Positions 1 through 13,900 of a DNA stretch of 64,000 nucleotides are shown piece by piece. The stretch comes from Cytospora piceicola (lineage: Eukaryota; Ascomycota; Sordariomycetes; Diaporthales; Cytosporaceae). The notes beneath the pieces were generated by a model. That model did no database searches. It saw only the letters and a list, made by a program, of their open reading frames with translations, and had not been told where the DNA came from. How positions within the stretch are numbered: the stretch's first letter is position 1; each line of letters starts with the position of its first letter. The stretch lies in NCBI GenBank assembly GCA_023375675.1, contig JALQBC010000027.1, forward strand, positions 1-64,000, in the 5' to 3' direction. The position numbers and the translations under genes were made by a program.

Positions 1-720
1 TATAGCTTAAAAGCAGTTTTAAAACCGCTTTCTGTTAAGTAACGTACATTTATTTTATTTAATATATATATTAAAATATTAAATGCTTTAATATATAGCT
101 TAAAAGCGGTTTTAAAACCGCTTTCTGTTAAGTAACGTATATTTATTTTATTTAATATATATATTAAAATATTAAATACTTTAATATATAGCTTAAAAGC
201 AGTTTTAAAACCGCTTTCTCTTAAGTAACTAAGGTTTATTATCTTTAATATATATATATATAGCTTAAAAGCAGTTTTAAAACCGCTTTCTATTAAGTAA
301 CTAAGGTTTATTTTATTTAATATATATATTAAAATATTAAATGCTTTAATATATAGCTTAAAAGCGGTTTTAAAACCGCTTTCTGTTAAGTAACTAAGGT
401 TTACTTTATTTAATATATATATATACAGCTTAAAAGCGGTTTTAAAACCGCTTTCTGTTAAGTAACTAAGGTTTATTTTACTTAATATATATATATATAA
501 CTTAAACGCGGTTTTAAAACCGCTTTTTATTAAGTAACTTACGTTTATTATATTTAATATATATATTAAAATATTAATATTATTAGTATTAAGCTTAAAA
601 GTAGTTTTAAAACTACTTTTTAATAAGTAACTTTAGTTTTATTTATTTAATATATATATTAAATAAATAAAATCTTTTATATTAAGCTTAAAAATAGTTA
701 TATAATAGCTTTTAATTAAA
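1..720. repeat. Tandem array of a palindrome-centred AT-rich repeat
   Basis: Nine copies of a unit built around the 20-bp perfect palindrome AAGCGGTTTTAAAACCGCTT or mutated forms of it. Copies start near 6, 98, 191, 263, 356, 428, 500, 593 and 686. Spacing falls in two classes, about 72 and about 93 bp, depending on whether a roughly 21-bp ATTAAAATATTAAATGCTTT-type spacer is present. The last copies are the most decayed, with changes such as CCGC to TAAT. The array runs off the left edge of the window. No coding potential is seen. Family unknown. Confidence 0.85.
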
Positions 721-3700
721 TAATATATATATTATAATATATATATATATAAATCTTTTTATATAAAAAACAGTTAGTTTATTATACTTTATATATTTAT
801 ATATATATTTAAGTATAAAACTTATAATAAAACTACTTATTAATAATTATTTTAAGTTTAATATATTAATATTTATAATATATATAATAAAAATAATTAT
901 TAAATAGTTTTATAAATAAATAATTTAATTTAATATATTAATATTACTTTAATATATTATAAAAGTAAGTATATTTATATTAAAAACTATTATATATATT
1001 AAAGTATATTATAAATATTAAGCTATATTATTACTTATATTATATATATAAAAATATAAAAATATTAAGTATAGTACTTTTAATATAAAAAACGTTAAAG
1101 TATATTATTTTTAAAAAGTAGTTTAAAAGCTGTTCCGAGCTAGTTTAAAATCGTGTTTTATTCCTTTATTTAAACTTTTTAACTATTACTTTTAACTAAG
1201 TTTAATTTCTATCTACGTTTTATATAATAATTTATTCGTAGTTTAAAAAAAACAGCTATTATTATTAGTAGTATACTTTTTATAATTATTATAACCTTAA
1301 CTAGCTAGTATAATAGCTTATATAACGTTGTTTTAAAACCGGCTTTAAATAGCTTATAAAAGACTTTATATTTAGTTATCGTTTTTATATATTTGCTAAC
1401 CCTTTTATTAGTCGGCTTTATAAAAATAATCGTGCTTTTAATACTTCGAAGATATTGTTTAAATATATTAAAACTTAGTATAACTATACGTTTTATTTTT
1501 AAAGCGTAATATATAATAGCTAGGTTTCTTCGTAGTACCTATACGAACGTAGTTACTGTATATACTTCTATAATAGTATTTTCTATATAACTACTAACTT
1601 ATAAGAAGTATACTTTTATAGGATTAAATATATTATTTACGACTATATCGATATACCGCTAAACAGAGTTGTGAAATACAAGTAAATACAAAAATACAAA
1701 TACAAAATACAAAAATATAAATACAAAGGGTCGGAAATAAATACAAATATAAATACGTATTTATATTTGTATTTATTTTGTATTTTTGTATTTCTAATAC
1801 AAAAATACAAGTAATATAAAAGTAAATATATAATATTATTATTATTAATATAACTTATACTAGTACTATTAACCTGTAAATATAAGTATTTAGTATAGAG
1901 AATATTCTAAAAAACTTAAAGTTATTTTGTATTTTTGTATTTCTAATACAGAAATACAAAATAAATACAAATACAAATACGTATTTTGTATTTTTATATT
2001 TGTATTTTGTATTTCTAATATAAAAATACAAAAATACAAAAATATACACTTATAGAAATATAAATATAAAATTAAATAAAATAGATATTAATATACTTTA
2101 AAAGCTTTTATAATAATAACTATAATACTTAATAATATAATAGTTATTTATACCTTTATATAGTTCTTTATTATTTTATATAGTGTATTTTGTATTTTTG
2201 TATTAGAAATACAAAAATACAAAATATAAAGGTTTAGAAATAAATACAAATATAAATACAGAGGTCTAGAAATACAAATACAAAATACATGTATTTTTGT
2301 ATTTTCAAAAATACAAATATAAAATACAAAAATACAGTTATAACTTTACCGCTAAACTTACTTAACCTTCTTTTATTAAACGAGTTTCGAATTGTTTTTA
2401 AACCGGAACAGAATATAACCTTATATTAAAGCTTATAGCGCTTTATATATACTCTTAGCGTTAACCGAGGTAAACGTTATAAGTTATCGACGCTACCTTT
2501 ATAACGCTTGTTACCTTTAAAGAACTTACTTTAATATAGCTTTAGTTATAAGTTATTAAGTTTATTACTACCTTACTATAGTTTTAGTACTTTTAAGAAG
2601 AATATAATCGATATATTTTTAAAAACTAGTATAAGCTTAATCTATAATACTTGCTAAAGCTTTTATAAACCTTTTCCGAAATAGTTAAAAGATTAAGCTA
2701 TAAGTTTTATATATTAGTTATATTAGCTTTAAGGTACGTCTAACGTTCTTATAAAAGACGTTATAAGAGAAGGTTAAGCTATAAGTTTTATATACTAGTT
2801 ATATCGGCTTTAAAGTATATTTAAAGCTTATATAGAAAACGCTTCGAGAGAAGGTATAAAAGCTATACTTAGTAAACTAATAGATATTAAAAGTATAAAT
2901 AAAATAAAGCTAGATTTAGCTATTAGATAACCGATACTTAACTTTAATAATAAAGTATATAGTTTCGGAAACTTAATTTCGGCTAGTTTAAAACCGGTTT
3001 AAAAACTTAATACTAATATATAGTTAATAACTATTAAAAAAGAAGTTTTACCGTATATTAAACGCAGTATAGTAAGTTTTCTTTTATTATTTAATAAATT
3101 TTTATTAATATAATAATAAATTATATATAATTATATAAAAGTCTTTTTTAGTATTTTAATATACAGCCTATATACTAAGTGCGAGTATAGTAAAAGAAGT
3201 ATATACTTACCGAAAAAAGATATATAAGCTTAATATTAGTTTAACTTTTATTAACAGTACTATTTAAGTTTAAAACCGGCTTAAAGCTAGTTTATAACTT
3301 TTTTATAGTCTTTAGCTTTAATATATACTTTAATATCTTTACTTATATTTATAACTGTTTTATTTTCTTTTTTTTTTACTTAGTTCTTTTCTTTTTAAGT
3401 TTTAAACTTTTATTTTCTAGTTTTTATTATATTTAAACTTAAGTTTAAAATAAATTAATAAAAGACCGAATAGATAATTTAATACCTATATTAAATATTA
3501 ATAAAAGTATACTAGCGTTATATTTAAAGCGGCTAAAAGTATATATACAGCTAGATTTATATATATATATTAGCTTCGGTATAAAAACTAGTTCGGAAAA
3601 CGTATTAAATCGATTTTAAGATATATTATATCTCTTACTTATTAAAAGTATTAAATAAGTTAGACTATTTTATAAGTTTCTTTAAACTTAATAGTTTATT

Positions 3701-6700
3701 ATCTTTATTATTATCTTCGATTATAATAGTAGTTATAAGCGTTATATAGTTTAGATTTATACGACGTTTTTTTAAGCTATAACCTATAAACTTTTAAAGA
3801 GTTTTCGGTAGGTATATTAAAATAAACCGATTAGTTTTTAAGTCGATTTTAGTTTACTTTTAGTTATTAAGCTACGTTCTTTAATATATAGAACGATCTT
3901 TTTAAAAAGCGTAAATACTTTAAAAAGAGGTATAGTATTAAAGGTAGTAACGTTAGTTTATAACTTAGCTATTAGTATAATTAGAAAAAAGTTTAAAACT
4001 AGTTTTAAATATTTTAAATATATATAAAGTAATAGCTTTAATAAAGCTTAAGTTTATTTTAAAGGAATATACTATACAGTAAAAGCCTTTTAATATATTA
4101 GTATAGTTATTAATTTTATTTTAGACTTTATTTAGTATAAAGAAAAGATTTCAGTTTAAATAATAAGCTAATACCTTTTATTTATAAAGCTTTACCTATA
4201 CTTATATAGTATTTAGTTTATTATTACCTATAGTATATTAAAAAATACTATAGAATTAATTTTAAACTACTTCTTTATCTATTAAAAGATTATATAAAAG
4301 GTTATATATATCGATATCTTTATAATCTTTAAGTATTATTATTCGTGTTTAGTCTTTTAATCTTCTTTTAGCTTTAGTTTATTTAACGTTATATAGAAAA
4401 TAGATAAAGTAGAGAATTATAGCTTATAAGATATACTACTTTTAATCCCGATTATATAGATCTATCTTAAAAAGGAATTAACTAAAGCTTATTATAAAGG
4501 TTAAAAACCGGTTTAAAACGTATATAGAAAAGCGTACTGTTAAGTTATATAGTTTTACTATTTATAACTTTAATTTATTACTTATTTCTGTTATAACTAT
4601 AAATATAACGCTAATAGTTAAAAATAACGAATTTATATATTAAAAGCTTAAAATACTAAAGAAAGAGCTAAAAAAAGCCTTATATAAAGTAAGAGTTAAT
4701 AAATATCTTATTATAAATATTAGTTAGAATTATATAAGAAAGTAGTTCGAAAACAGTTCGGGAAATATATACTTTTATTAGCTACTTTTAACTAACGACC
4801 GATTATTACTTTATTTTTATTATAGCTATTAAGACGTTTTTAAAACTCGTTAATTTCGAATATATATATCCGGCGTAACTCTTTAAGCTATTTTTTAAAA
4901 AAGTATATTATAAAATAATTACTATTATTATAGAAATAATACCGGATATACTATAACTAGTTAAGAAGTAGTTTTATAGAAATATAAAACTATTTACTTT
5001 TACGCTTTTTTACTATCCTTACTACTTTTTATATATTTTAAATACTATTATTATTCTTTTTATATTAAGCTATTATAAAGCGCGTTATCGTAAAATAAGT
5101 ACTTTTTAAATAAATATATTAAAGAACTTTAGCTTAGTAATAGCTTTTCTGTTACTATAAAAACGTTTAAAAATAAGCTATAGTTTAAGGTATTAAAAAA
5201 GTATAGCTAAAATAAGTTAAAAACTAGTTTTAAAGCTATTTTATATATTATACTTATAAACTTATAATCGTAGGTTATTAATTTTTTAAATTAATTAGAA
5301 AACTTTATAAAGTAAGGCTTTACTTATTTTATCGGCTATTAAAGGCTTATATATATATACTTTTTTCGAAATAAGAATACCTTTTAAGTAAGTTTTATAA
5401 TTAATTAAAATAAAAAAGATAAACTTATATAAATAAGATATATATTTTTAAGTTATAATACTAATAGTATAAACGCGACTTACTTAATATTAAAAAAGGT
5501 TTTAAACCGGTTTTAAGAAAATATATACAATAAGTAGTATATATATTAGTAAGCCGTATTATTATATTATAAATATTATTACTAGCTTAAAAAGGCGGTT
5601 TCGAAGGGTTTTTAACTACTATTTCGATATTAAGTAGCTATAAGGCTAAATCGTTTAAAATATATTCGAAACTATATTATAATTTATTTTATAATCGAGT
5701 TTAATATTTATAGTAAACGAAGTATTATTTTTTATTATTTAGTCGGTTTAAAATATAAGATTAAAAGAGTAAAGTATAAAGATCGGTAAACTTTAAGTAA
5801 AGGTTATAATATAAGTTTAACGTCTTTTTAAAATAAGTAGTATAATAATAAAAACTACCTATAGTAATACGTTATTAAAGTATATTTTATTATCTATAAA
5901 CTTATTAAAAATAAGTTTAAAATAGGTTTTAAATAACTTATATAATAACTTATATATAAGCCTATATAGCTCTTTTAGCTCGTTTAAAATAAAATACTAT
6001 AAGCTTTAATAAAATATTAAAGTTTTTTATAGACTTTAATTATATATAGAAAATAAACCGAGGAATATAAGAATAGCTGCGAATATTTATATACTAGTAA
6101 TAGTATTTAATATAGGTAATATTTAATAAGAAATTAATATCGACTTAAGGTTTATAACTATTATAAAGCTTTATTATAAACGTAATTTAATAAATTAAAT
6201 ATATTAGCTAAAGGTATTTAAAAAGCTTATAAAACTAATTCCGAACCTACTATATTATATACTTAACTTAAGCGTTATCTTTACTTATTAAGTCGGCTAT
6301 AGTAGCTATACCGAAGTTTAATATATAAAAGTACGATAGCTATATATCTGCTTAAATTATATCGGCTATTATAAAACCTTTATTATTTTTAGTATAATTT
6401 TATATAAATAAATATAGTTTTTTTAAGCCTTTATATATAGTTTTCTTATTATTTAAGTCGATTTTAGTATTCGGTATAGTATATACTTAATAAACGTATT
6501 AAAACGTTTTTAAAACTAGTTTAAAAAAACTTTTTTATTAATTTTAAAATTATAATAATAGTAAATAGTATCTTTAATATTATTAAGTACTTATTTTATA
6601 CAGTCGGGATAAAGAAAAATAATAATAAAAGAAAGTTAATATTAGTAAGTATAAAACTTTAAATAAATATAAAATTAAATTTATTTTTAATATATAAGCT

Positions 6701-6950
6701 ATTAATATTAAGCTTTATATATTATAACTTTAATAGTATTTTATATTTAATTTAACTACTTATTATCTCGGCTTTATAATATATTATATTATTATAGTAA
6801 ACCGGTTTTAAACCTGTTTATAACCGGCTTAGATTTTATATATATAAGCTTTACTACTATTTAGATTACGTGTTTTATTACTTATTATATTGCTAAAATA
6901 CCTCGAAGTTAGCCTGTACTTATTTAACCGATTATAAGGTTTCCGGTAGT
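721..6950. other. AT-rich, gene-free block, RIP-like
   Basis: Over 6 kb of strongly AT-biased DNA dominated by TA dinucleotides, with stops in all frames and no ORF worth calling. Decayed AAACCGGTTT-like words recur (for example near 2990, 5500 and 6800). This is what RIP leaves of repeated DNA in Pezizomycotina. Apart from the hAT-like element at 1664-2348 no transposon family can be recognised; no reverse transcriptase, integrase or transposase motif survives. The boundary with normal-composition DNA is sharp, near 6950. Confidence 0.8.
1664..2348. mobile_element. hAT-like non-autonomous element, RIP-decayed
   Basis: A 685-bp element flanked by the 8-bp direct repeat CCGCTAAA (1656-1663 and 2349-2356). 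Its left end begins CAGAGTTGTGAAATAC; the reverse complement of its right end begins TAAAGTTATAACTGTA. The first 11 positions differ only by C/T and G/A transitions, as expected if RIP hit one end harder. An 8-bp target duplication and a CAGAG-type end are typical of the hAT superfamily. The interior is rich in ACAAATACAAAATAC-like words in both orientations and has no transposase. A longer relative lies inverted at 53377-54674. Confidence 0.75.
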
Positions 6951-7629
6951 AAATTTTATGTGTAACTTAATCCCTGTTACGTTAGGGCCACTTCGTATGG
7001 GGCGTCAGCTCAGCTGGTAATCGCCTCTAACTCGGCCCCTACTCCCCTGTGCCTTTCCGACCTCGATGTCTTCGACACGCACACACCAACACCAACTACG
7101 ACCAACCTTGGAAGACTGTTGACTCCATAGCCTCACCCCCAAACATTCGTTTTGCAATCTCCCACATTTTTTCACGTCACGTCGGGTCGATGGGAACACA
7201 AGCTACTTATCGAATTAGGCCATGGGAAACAATCCTTAGATCCAAGTAAGCTCTCCGCTCTACACTGCCCCATCCAGCCCGGAGCAGTACTGGACTGCGC
7301 TGCATAACACATTAGCGGTAGCAGTAGCAGTCAGTAGCTAGCTATCTCTTCGATTTCCCCCACTACGGACCTCCATCAGTTATCACGAGTTGCAACCACC
7401 CGTCCTTCACCACGAACGACTACACACCCAACCCTCCGCCGAGCTCAACGTCTCCTCCTTTGTGTCCAAAGACTTTTGTTTCCCACCCTCTCGTCTAGCA
7501 CACGCTTGGCTAACCAAGCACATGGGATAGACGTCGTAAATCCGGTCCAAGGGCTGTCGCCTTCCCCGCCGCCGCCGCCATCGCGTCACAAGATTGACCG
7601 GGTGTGCTTCCTTCGTCTGTACTACAACA
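6951..7629 (+). promoter_or_regulatory. Upstream region of PAN3
   Basis: About 680 bp of normal-composition DNA between the AT-rich block and the PAN3 start. The part after about 7340 is rich in C and T on the plus strand, as fungal promoters and 5' leaders often are. Short ORFs on both strands here show no recognisable protein. No specific regulator site is claimed. Confidence 0.4.
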
Positions 7630-9715
7630 ATGGCCGGCGCTCCTGATCTGCGCCGGCAGGTCGGGTCGCCAGGGCCTAAGAGGCGTGGTGAGTCTTGGAC
7701 CAACCTCGTCCGGCTTTTGCCTCACTTCGTTTCCGTGTTGTGCTGGTCTGCCTGCTTCTTCTTGCTCGTCCCGCTGATATCCCTTGGCCGCAATAGACAA
7801 AGACACCACCTTGTGTAGGAATATTCTAATATATGGCAAATGCCGATACGAGAACCAAGGCTGCAACTTCAACCATGACGCCTCGAGGAATAATCATGCT
7901 AGCAGCAGCAACAATAGCAACAACAGCAACAGCATCAGCTCCGATGCTGCCAAGAGGGCCCTCAACGGGGACTCTCCCTCCTTCACGCCCTCGATCATAA
8001 CAACCCAATCCACAAAGAAATCCTCTCTTCCCTCCCAGGCCGCCAGCGCCGCTGTTTTCACTCCCAGGGGCATTGGCGCAGCCACTCCTGCCACCCCCGC
8101 CAGCTCCGAGCCCGAACGTTTATTCAACCCTGCTGCCATCAAGGAGTTCACCCCTCAGAACAACTTCGATCTTGGGAGCGAGATTCCTCCTGCCGTTACC
8201 CCCGACACTGCCATGCCATCCTTCGATCCCTTCTCGACACCCGTGCCCGCCGCCCCCCAATTCAACCCGTATGCTAATGACCACGCGGGTTTGGCTGGGA
8301 CCTCGACGGCCGCATACTATCAGGGACAGGGCGCATTTCCCACTCCGCTGCAGCCGCCACCATACCACCTATACGCCAACACCGGTCCTTACCGGGAAGA
8401 CCTGTTACCATACCAGCGGCAGACACGGGACTTTTTTATTCCAGATGATCTGAGGGAAGAGCTGCAGAAGAGGAACCATGCTGCGAACCAAGTGTTAGCT
8501 AGCACCATTCAGTTGGAAAACTATCACTCGCTTGTGCCCCTGGATAAACTCGACACGCCGCATCGGAAGAACACGGGAATATTTGGCTGGACGAGCTGGT
8601 TGTTCAAGGCGTTATCGACCAAGACTGGCAGGATCTACTGTCTCCGAAGGATCCAAGACTACCGTTTGGGCGACCGTGAAGCTACGCAAGCCATCGAAAC
8701 CATTAAGAAGTGGAAGCAGATCAACAACGGGAATGTCGTCATGGTTCATGATGCCTTCACCACTTCTGCTTTTGGCGACAGGTCTCTTGTCTTCGTCCAG
8801 GACTACTTTCCCCTGGCTCAAACTCTTGTCGAAGCCCATCTCACGGGACAACCGCCGAAGGACCACAGGTTCCGTGGTACCAATGGACCGACCAAGATCC
8901 CCGAGGCAGTGATATGGTCTTATGTCGTTCAGATGGCCAATGCGCTGAGGGCCATTCACTCGAAGGATCTCGCTGCAAGATGTCTAGACCCTAGCAAGAT
9001 TATCCTTACCGACAAGGACAGGATACGACTCACCGCATGCGCCATCCTTGATGTGGTCCAATACCAGGCCACCCAATCGACAAAGGAGCTCCAACAAGAC
9101 GACTTCGTCCAACTAGGAAAGCTTATCCTGTCCCTTGGAACTGGTAAGCTTCCCAGCCAACTTGTCGACGTGAATGCCGAGATGGCCACGGTGGCCAGGA
9201 AGTATCCATCCGGATCCAAGGGCGAATCGGCGTTGAGGGATCTGGTTGCATGGCTCCTCACCCCAGGAGACAAGAGCGCCGACCAGCTCATTACAGGCAT
9301 GCCACACCATGTCATCGAGAATTTCGACAAGAACCTCCAGAATATCGATTCTCTCACCTCTGTACTTTCCCGTGAACTTGAAAACGCCCGGGCCATACGC
9401 CTTGTCATGAAACTGGGTATGATCAATGAGCGTGGGGAGTTCGACAGCGACCCAAACTGGTCCGAAAATGGCGAGCGGTACCTTCTGAAGCTATTCCGGG
9501 ATTATGTATTCCACCGCGTCGACGAGAACGGGAGAGCGGTCTTCGACATGGGCCACATGATGTCCTGCCTGAACAAGCTGGATGCCGGTGTTAATGAACG
9601 CATCCGCCTGACGAGCAGGAACAACGAGACGGACTTCATAATAACATATGCCGAGCTCAAGAAACAGCTCAACAACTCGTTCTCCGATCTCATGAAGCAT
9701 AATAGGCGAACTTAG
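7630..9715 (+). CDS. PAN3: PAN3, regulatory subunit of the PAN2-PAN3 poly(A) nuclease
   Basis: PAN3 recruits the PAN2 deadenylase to mRNA poly(A) tails, partly through poly(A)-binding protein, and acts in the cytoplasm. Two exons are inferred: 7630-7687 and 7797-9715, with a GTGAGT..ATAG intron of 109 nt, giving 658 residues. The ATG at 7630 is chosen because the spliced N-terminus MAGAPDLRRQVGSPGPKRRD runs into the conserved zinc finger. That CCCH finger uses Cys26, Cys35, Cys42 and His46. A Ser/Asn/Pro-rich linker follows, holding a PAM2-like peptide (FNPAAIKEFTPQ) for poly(A)-binding protein. Next come a degenerate kinase-like domain and the C-terminal PAN2-binding part (RLTSRNNETDFIITYAELKK). 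Length and domain order match fungal PAN3. No lesion is seen. Confidence 0.97.
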
Positions 9716-10945
9716 GTGGACGCATCTGCTGGGCCCTCGGTTGTGGCCCAATCCAGTACAAAGAAGTCAGCCGAGGCGGCCAGTATCTGACTACACGAGA
9801 GCAACATATCCATTACCAAATAGCGGGAGAAGCAGGACAGCAGAAGACTGGCCTGATGAAAGACAAGTAGCAATGCCTAAGCTGGGAGGACATTACCAAG
9901 AAGAGTCTGGAATCTGGCCGTATAGAACGTCGACCTTCCAGAAGATAATGAGATGGGACACAAGAGAAATGGAGAGGGGTAGTTGCGATTGATCGACCAA
10001 CGTCGTCCATCCTTACCCGTTGTGTTCGAACACGCCTGTCACGGACATTTTGGAAGAGAAGCAAATTATTTTGGAGAGCCGAGCCATGCATGTTATCACA
10101 AAGACGGGAAGAAAGTTCGGCGATATTCTCGAAATCAAAACATGTCATGAAAGACGCATCTTTAGCTGAACACGGTTTAGAAGTATAATAGCATATGCAA
10201 AGCTCGTCAGTAGGGTCACACAGAAGGAACGGAAGGCTATCGAAGATATGAAAGGGACAGCGAGGAAGTCAGTTGTTTGGTCTAGAATTCGGAAAATACA
10301 AAGAAGAATTTGAGTCACTGATCAACAAATGGCTGGGGTATGAGAAGCAAGCCAGTAGAAATCGTGTGAAACCCCTGATGTAGTACAGCAAAGATATCGC
10401 AATATAAGCTTTGGGGTACCTGGTACCTTGAAGCACACTCTTCTTGGCCAAGTACTTGTTAATACAGCTGCATCCCCGATTGACAAAGGGGATCGAGCTG
10501 AAGTCTGTCCAATTGCTTCGTGACCTCACCCACCCTCGAGCGATCAGTTGGCTGTACATATCCCGTGCCATGAAACTATGGTCGCGACGAGTGAGAATCA
10601 TTCAAATACGCCACCGTAAGCATGCAACCAGATTTTGGACAATACTATATTATGCATCGATACCTGAGGCTGCCGTAGTTGCCATATTCTAACATAATGA
10701 GGCTCTGGACGTCTGGACTGTAGAGTCTGCCTTATTACGCTGCTGTTCATATAAAGCAGACGAAATCCCCGGGGCTATTTTCATTTCCATTTCTTCTGTT
10801 TTTCCTCATGAGACAACTTTTCCTGATCTCCCCTCTCTCCGATAGTCACAGTTGCTTCTATTCCACATTTGTCCCGTATATCCTCTTCAACATCCATTAC
10901 TTGAGCACTGCTCCTATCCTAGTCCAGTACCTCTTGTCAATAACC
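9716..10945. other. Intergenic, no gene seen
   Basis: About 1.2 kb between PAN3 and the Clr5-domain gene. The right end (10780-10945) is CT-rich and probably holds the promoter and leader of the downstream gene. An ATG at 10808 is in frame with that gene and would add 46 residues; it is treated as leader because the added peptide resembles no Clr5 N-terminus. Confidence 0.5.
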
Positions 10946-13900
10946 ATGCCTCCTTCCGGGGTCCCAATTGCTCCTGCTGGAAACAACCCATGGCGCCAAA
11001 ATGAGCGTCTGATTCGAAGACTCTACCAGGATGAAAGGAGGACGCTGGAGCAAGTCAAGCAGACCATGGAGACGGAATACAACTTCCCACATGTCCCGTA
11101 GGTATCCCTCTCATTGCAAGGCTGCAATCCCAGTGCACAGCTTGGCCTTTCGTGTAGTTGTCTTGGCAGTTGCTTTATCTAACCCATCATGGTGCGACAG
11201 ACTGTCGACTTGGGAAACGAAGTTGAGAGACGTCCTCGGCCTTCGAAAGAAGCTGAAGAAGGACGATTGGCCGATTATCTATGATCACTTTCTTCCACGG
11301 CGCGAGCAAGGCAAGGAGACAGCCATCTACCTAAATGGAACTCCAATCCCATGGAAGAAAGCCTGGAAAGAACTCAGGAGATGCGGCGCCACCTCTCGCC
11401 CCCCACACCATGGTTCGTGAGACCACCAATCTTCAAAGCTCGCAAGTGCTGATGATACCTCTAGAACGACTACCTCTTGTTCCTCTTCCTCGTGGAGTGG
11501 TTGTGCGAACACCATCCCCCGCTCAACACTTGCCAATCAACGACGCACCGTCAGTTCGATCCCTGAATACTAGTGTGCAGGTAAATGCTGTGCCCTCTGC
11601 GAATGGCGCTGTTGAGGTACAATACCTCTCGACATACGCCCAGCCGGCGACGTCCGTGGAGCGATTCGTGCCAAGTCCGGAAACCTCACTTGCAACGAGG
11701 ACATACGCAGACTCGGTATACAGATTGTGTCTTGAGAGCACACCCTTCGTATTGTTGACAAGACATTTGGCGTGTAAGAAAAACCCTTCAATGTTGTTAG
11801 TTACATGTCTACACTTGCGACGTCGTACTGATCAATTTCGGGCAGCATCTACAGGGACGAAGACAGATCCAGTTTTCGATTGGCAGTGGCCTGCCGTATC
11901 ATCGCAGCATCGCAAGCTTCCCAACCTTGCTCTTCATGCCGGTAGCAGCGCTGTCGACTCATATGGTGATGGCCTTGACCTTGCGGTGGCCTTGTCTCGC
12001 CTGACTCTAGGATTGATCCCCACGTTACAGCGTGTCTCTTCGTTAGAGATCTCAACCAACTTGGACTTCTATCATTATACCGCCATAGTGATATATGCTC
12101 TTTCCAATGGGCACATACTGCTCCAAGATGACGGCGGCGACTTTCAGAAGGTCTTCGAGTTCCTTTTTGGTCAAGTTCCTCGTACAGTACTCACAACTTT
12201 CTTGCGGAGAGACTGCTCAAACATGAGAGCCGCATGGGAAGAACTGTTCGACAAATTACGATATGTCCTTCACATCGACCATCTCAAGAAGCCATGCAGA
12301 GACCTCATAGAACTCGGCATCAATTATGACTGGATTGATATCGGCCGAATGGGGAACGCATCTCTCTACTACGCTGTTAGTATAGACTGTACCGACCTTG
12401 TCCGAACACTCCTGATCAAGGGCTGTCGTCCGGACACTTCTTCACGCCTGGGGCTCAACAATGGTACTTACCATTGTTCCGCGATTGTTGCAGCCCTAAA
12501 AAAGAACAACCTGCATTGCGCAAAGCTTTTGATCGAGCACTGTGATGTGAACCGCGTTATGCATTATTATTTCTACTTGGAAAGTATGGATTGCACGACG
12601 AACTTCAGCCTCTTCGTTGGGGCCTACCGCAACGACGATGAGTGTCATATTCAGGCCTTGGAACTGTTTCTGAAGAACAATGCAGATGTTGATGCGCATT
12701 TTCCCAATCCTTTCGGCTATCGCTATTATGAATGGGATCGCTTCTGCAACAAAAATGACACCTACAAAGAGTGGCAAATCTCAGTACTGGAGTACTGTTT
12801 CTATTTCAATCGTTTACTGTTCAAGCGACTGAGACCTTATAGCAAAACGAGGCCTTCACAGATGACAAGAGTCGGGGTCTTGGGCGCACTCGAGGTTGGA
12901 TTGCATTCCCTCCGAGACTATCTGAAAGATGTTCGCCCCGTTGACCCCGATGCTAAGGAGCGGTGTCTGCAATTCATTCTTGCGGAACAGTTTTTCACGG
13001 AATCAGCCCACAGCTCCGACCAGATATCCATGGATCCGAATGTCAGTCTAGCACTTCTGGAACTCGGCGTGGACCCGACTTTCCCGTTGGTGAAAAGCCC
13101 ACCAGATGTGGCATACGGCGTGATTCGACAGATAGAGCTAGCAGAGGACCATGGCACGAGAAAAGGTTGGATGAATGTTTTGGACCTTCTCATTGGGAAA
13201 AATGCTTCTATTGGATCCAAAGCTCTGGCGTCCGCAGTTCGAAGTGGGAACACCAACTTGTTGCAATATCTCATAAGCTGCACAGCCAACATCGCAGAGC
13301 AAGGGAATGAAGCACTCGCGACGGCAGCTAATCGGAACGACTTTCAGGCCGTGGACTTACTTCTTCTAGCGGGCGTGGATATTAACTCTTGTGTTCAAAG
13401 AGACGAGGAAAACCTCACAATTTTGGCATTCGCAATCAGCACGTCCATGCCTTCACACTGGAAAGTTTCTGTTGCATCCTACAGGATGATGAAATACTTG
13501 ATCGAGAACGGGGCAAAGCTCATGGTCATACCAGATGATTGCCATCCCTGCCACTTCCTGGGATTCCTCCTACGAAAGACGCCATCAGGCTGCGAGCTTG
13601 CTCAGAAAGTACAATACATTGTGGAGAGTATAATAGAATTCAGACATCCCTCGACTCCCTCCGAAGGTCTTCTAGAGGCCTGTCTCTGGGGGAGGTCCGA
13701 TGAAGAGCGATTTACAGTTTTCGAACAACTTCTGCAGCAAGGAGCCAAAGTATGCCCCGGCGCCTCACTTGCTCCGCTCATTTGGAGAGGAGGCCGACAG
13801 CAGCTCATCCAAGATCTGATTCGTTCCGGAGCCGACATCCACGCTTATTCCTCTCTATCAAATACATTTGCTGTATCTCCTCTGCAAGCCGCGGCTCGGA

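Noticed and set aside
1..720. CRISPR array
   Set aside because: Regular repeats are present, but the genome is eukaryotic, spacers are themselves repeated and no cas genes exist.
1855..2049. 64-codon minus-strand ORF in the AT-rich block
   Set aside because: A product of the ATAC-rich microsatellite interior of the hAT-like element; Tyr/Phe/Lys low complexity only.
6999..7075. tRNA-like start (GGGGCGTCAGCTCAGCTGGT) next to the AT-rich block
   Set aside because: It resembles a D-arm with an A box, but no matching anticodon stem, T-arm with GTTCGA or acceptor stem follows at the right distance.
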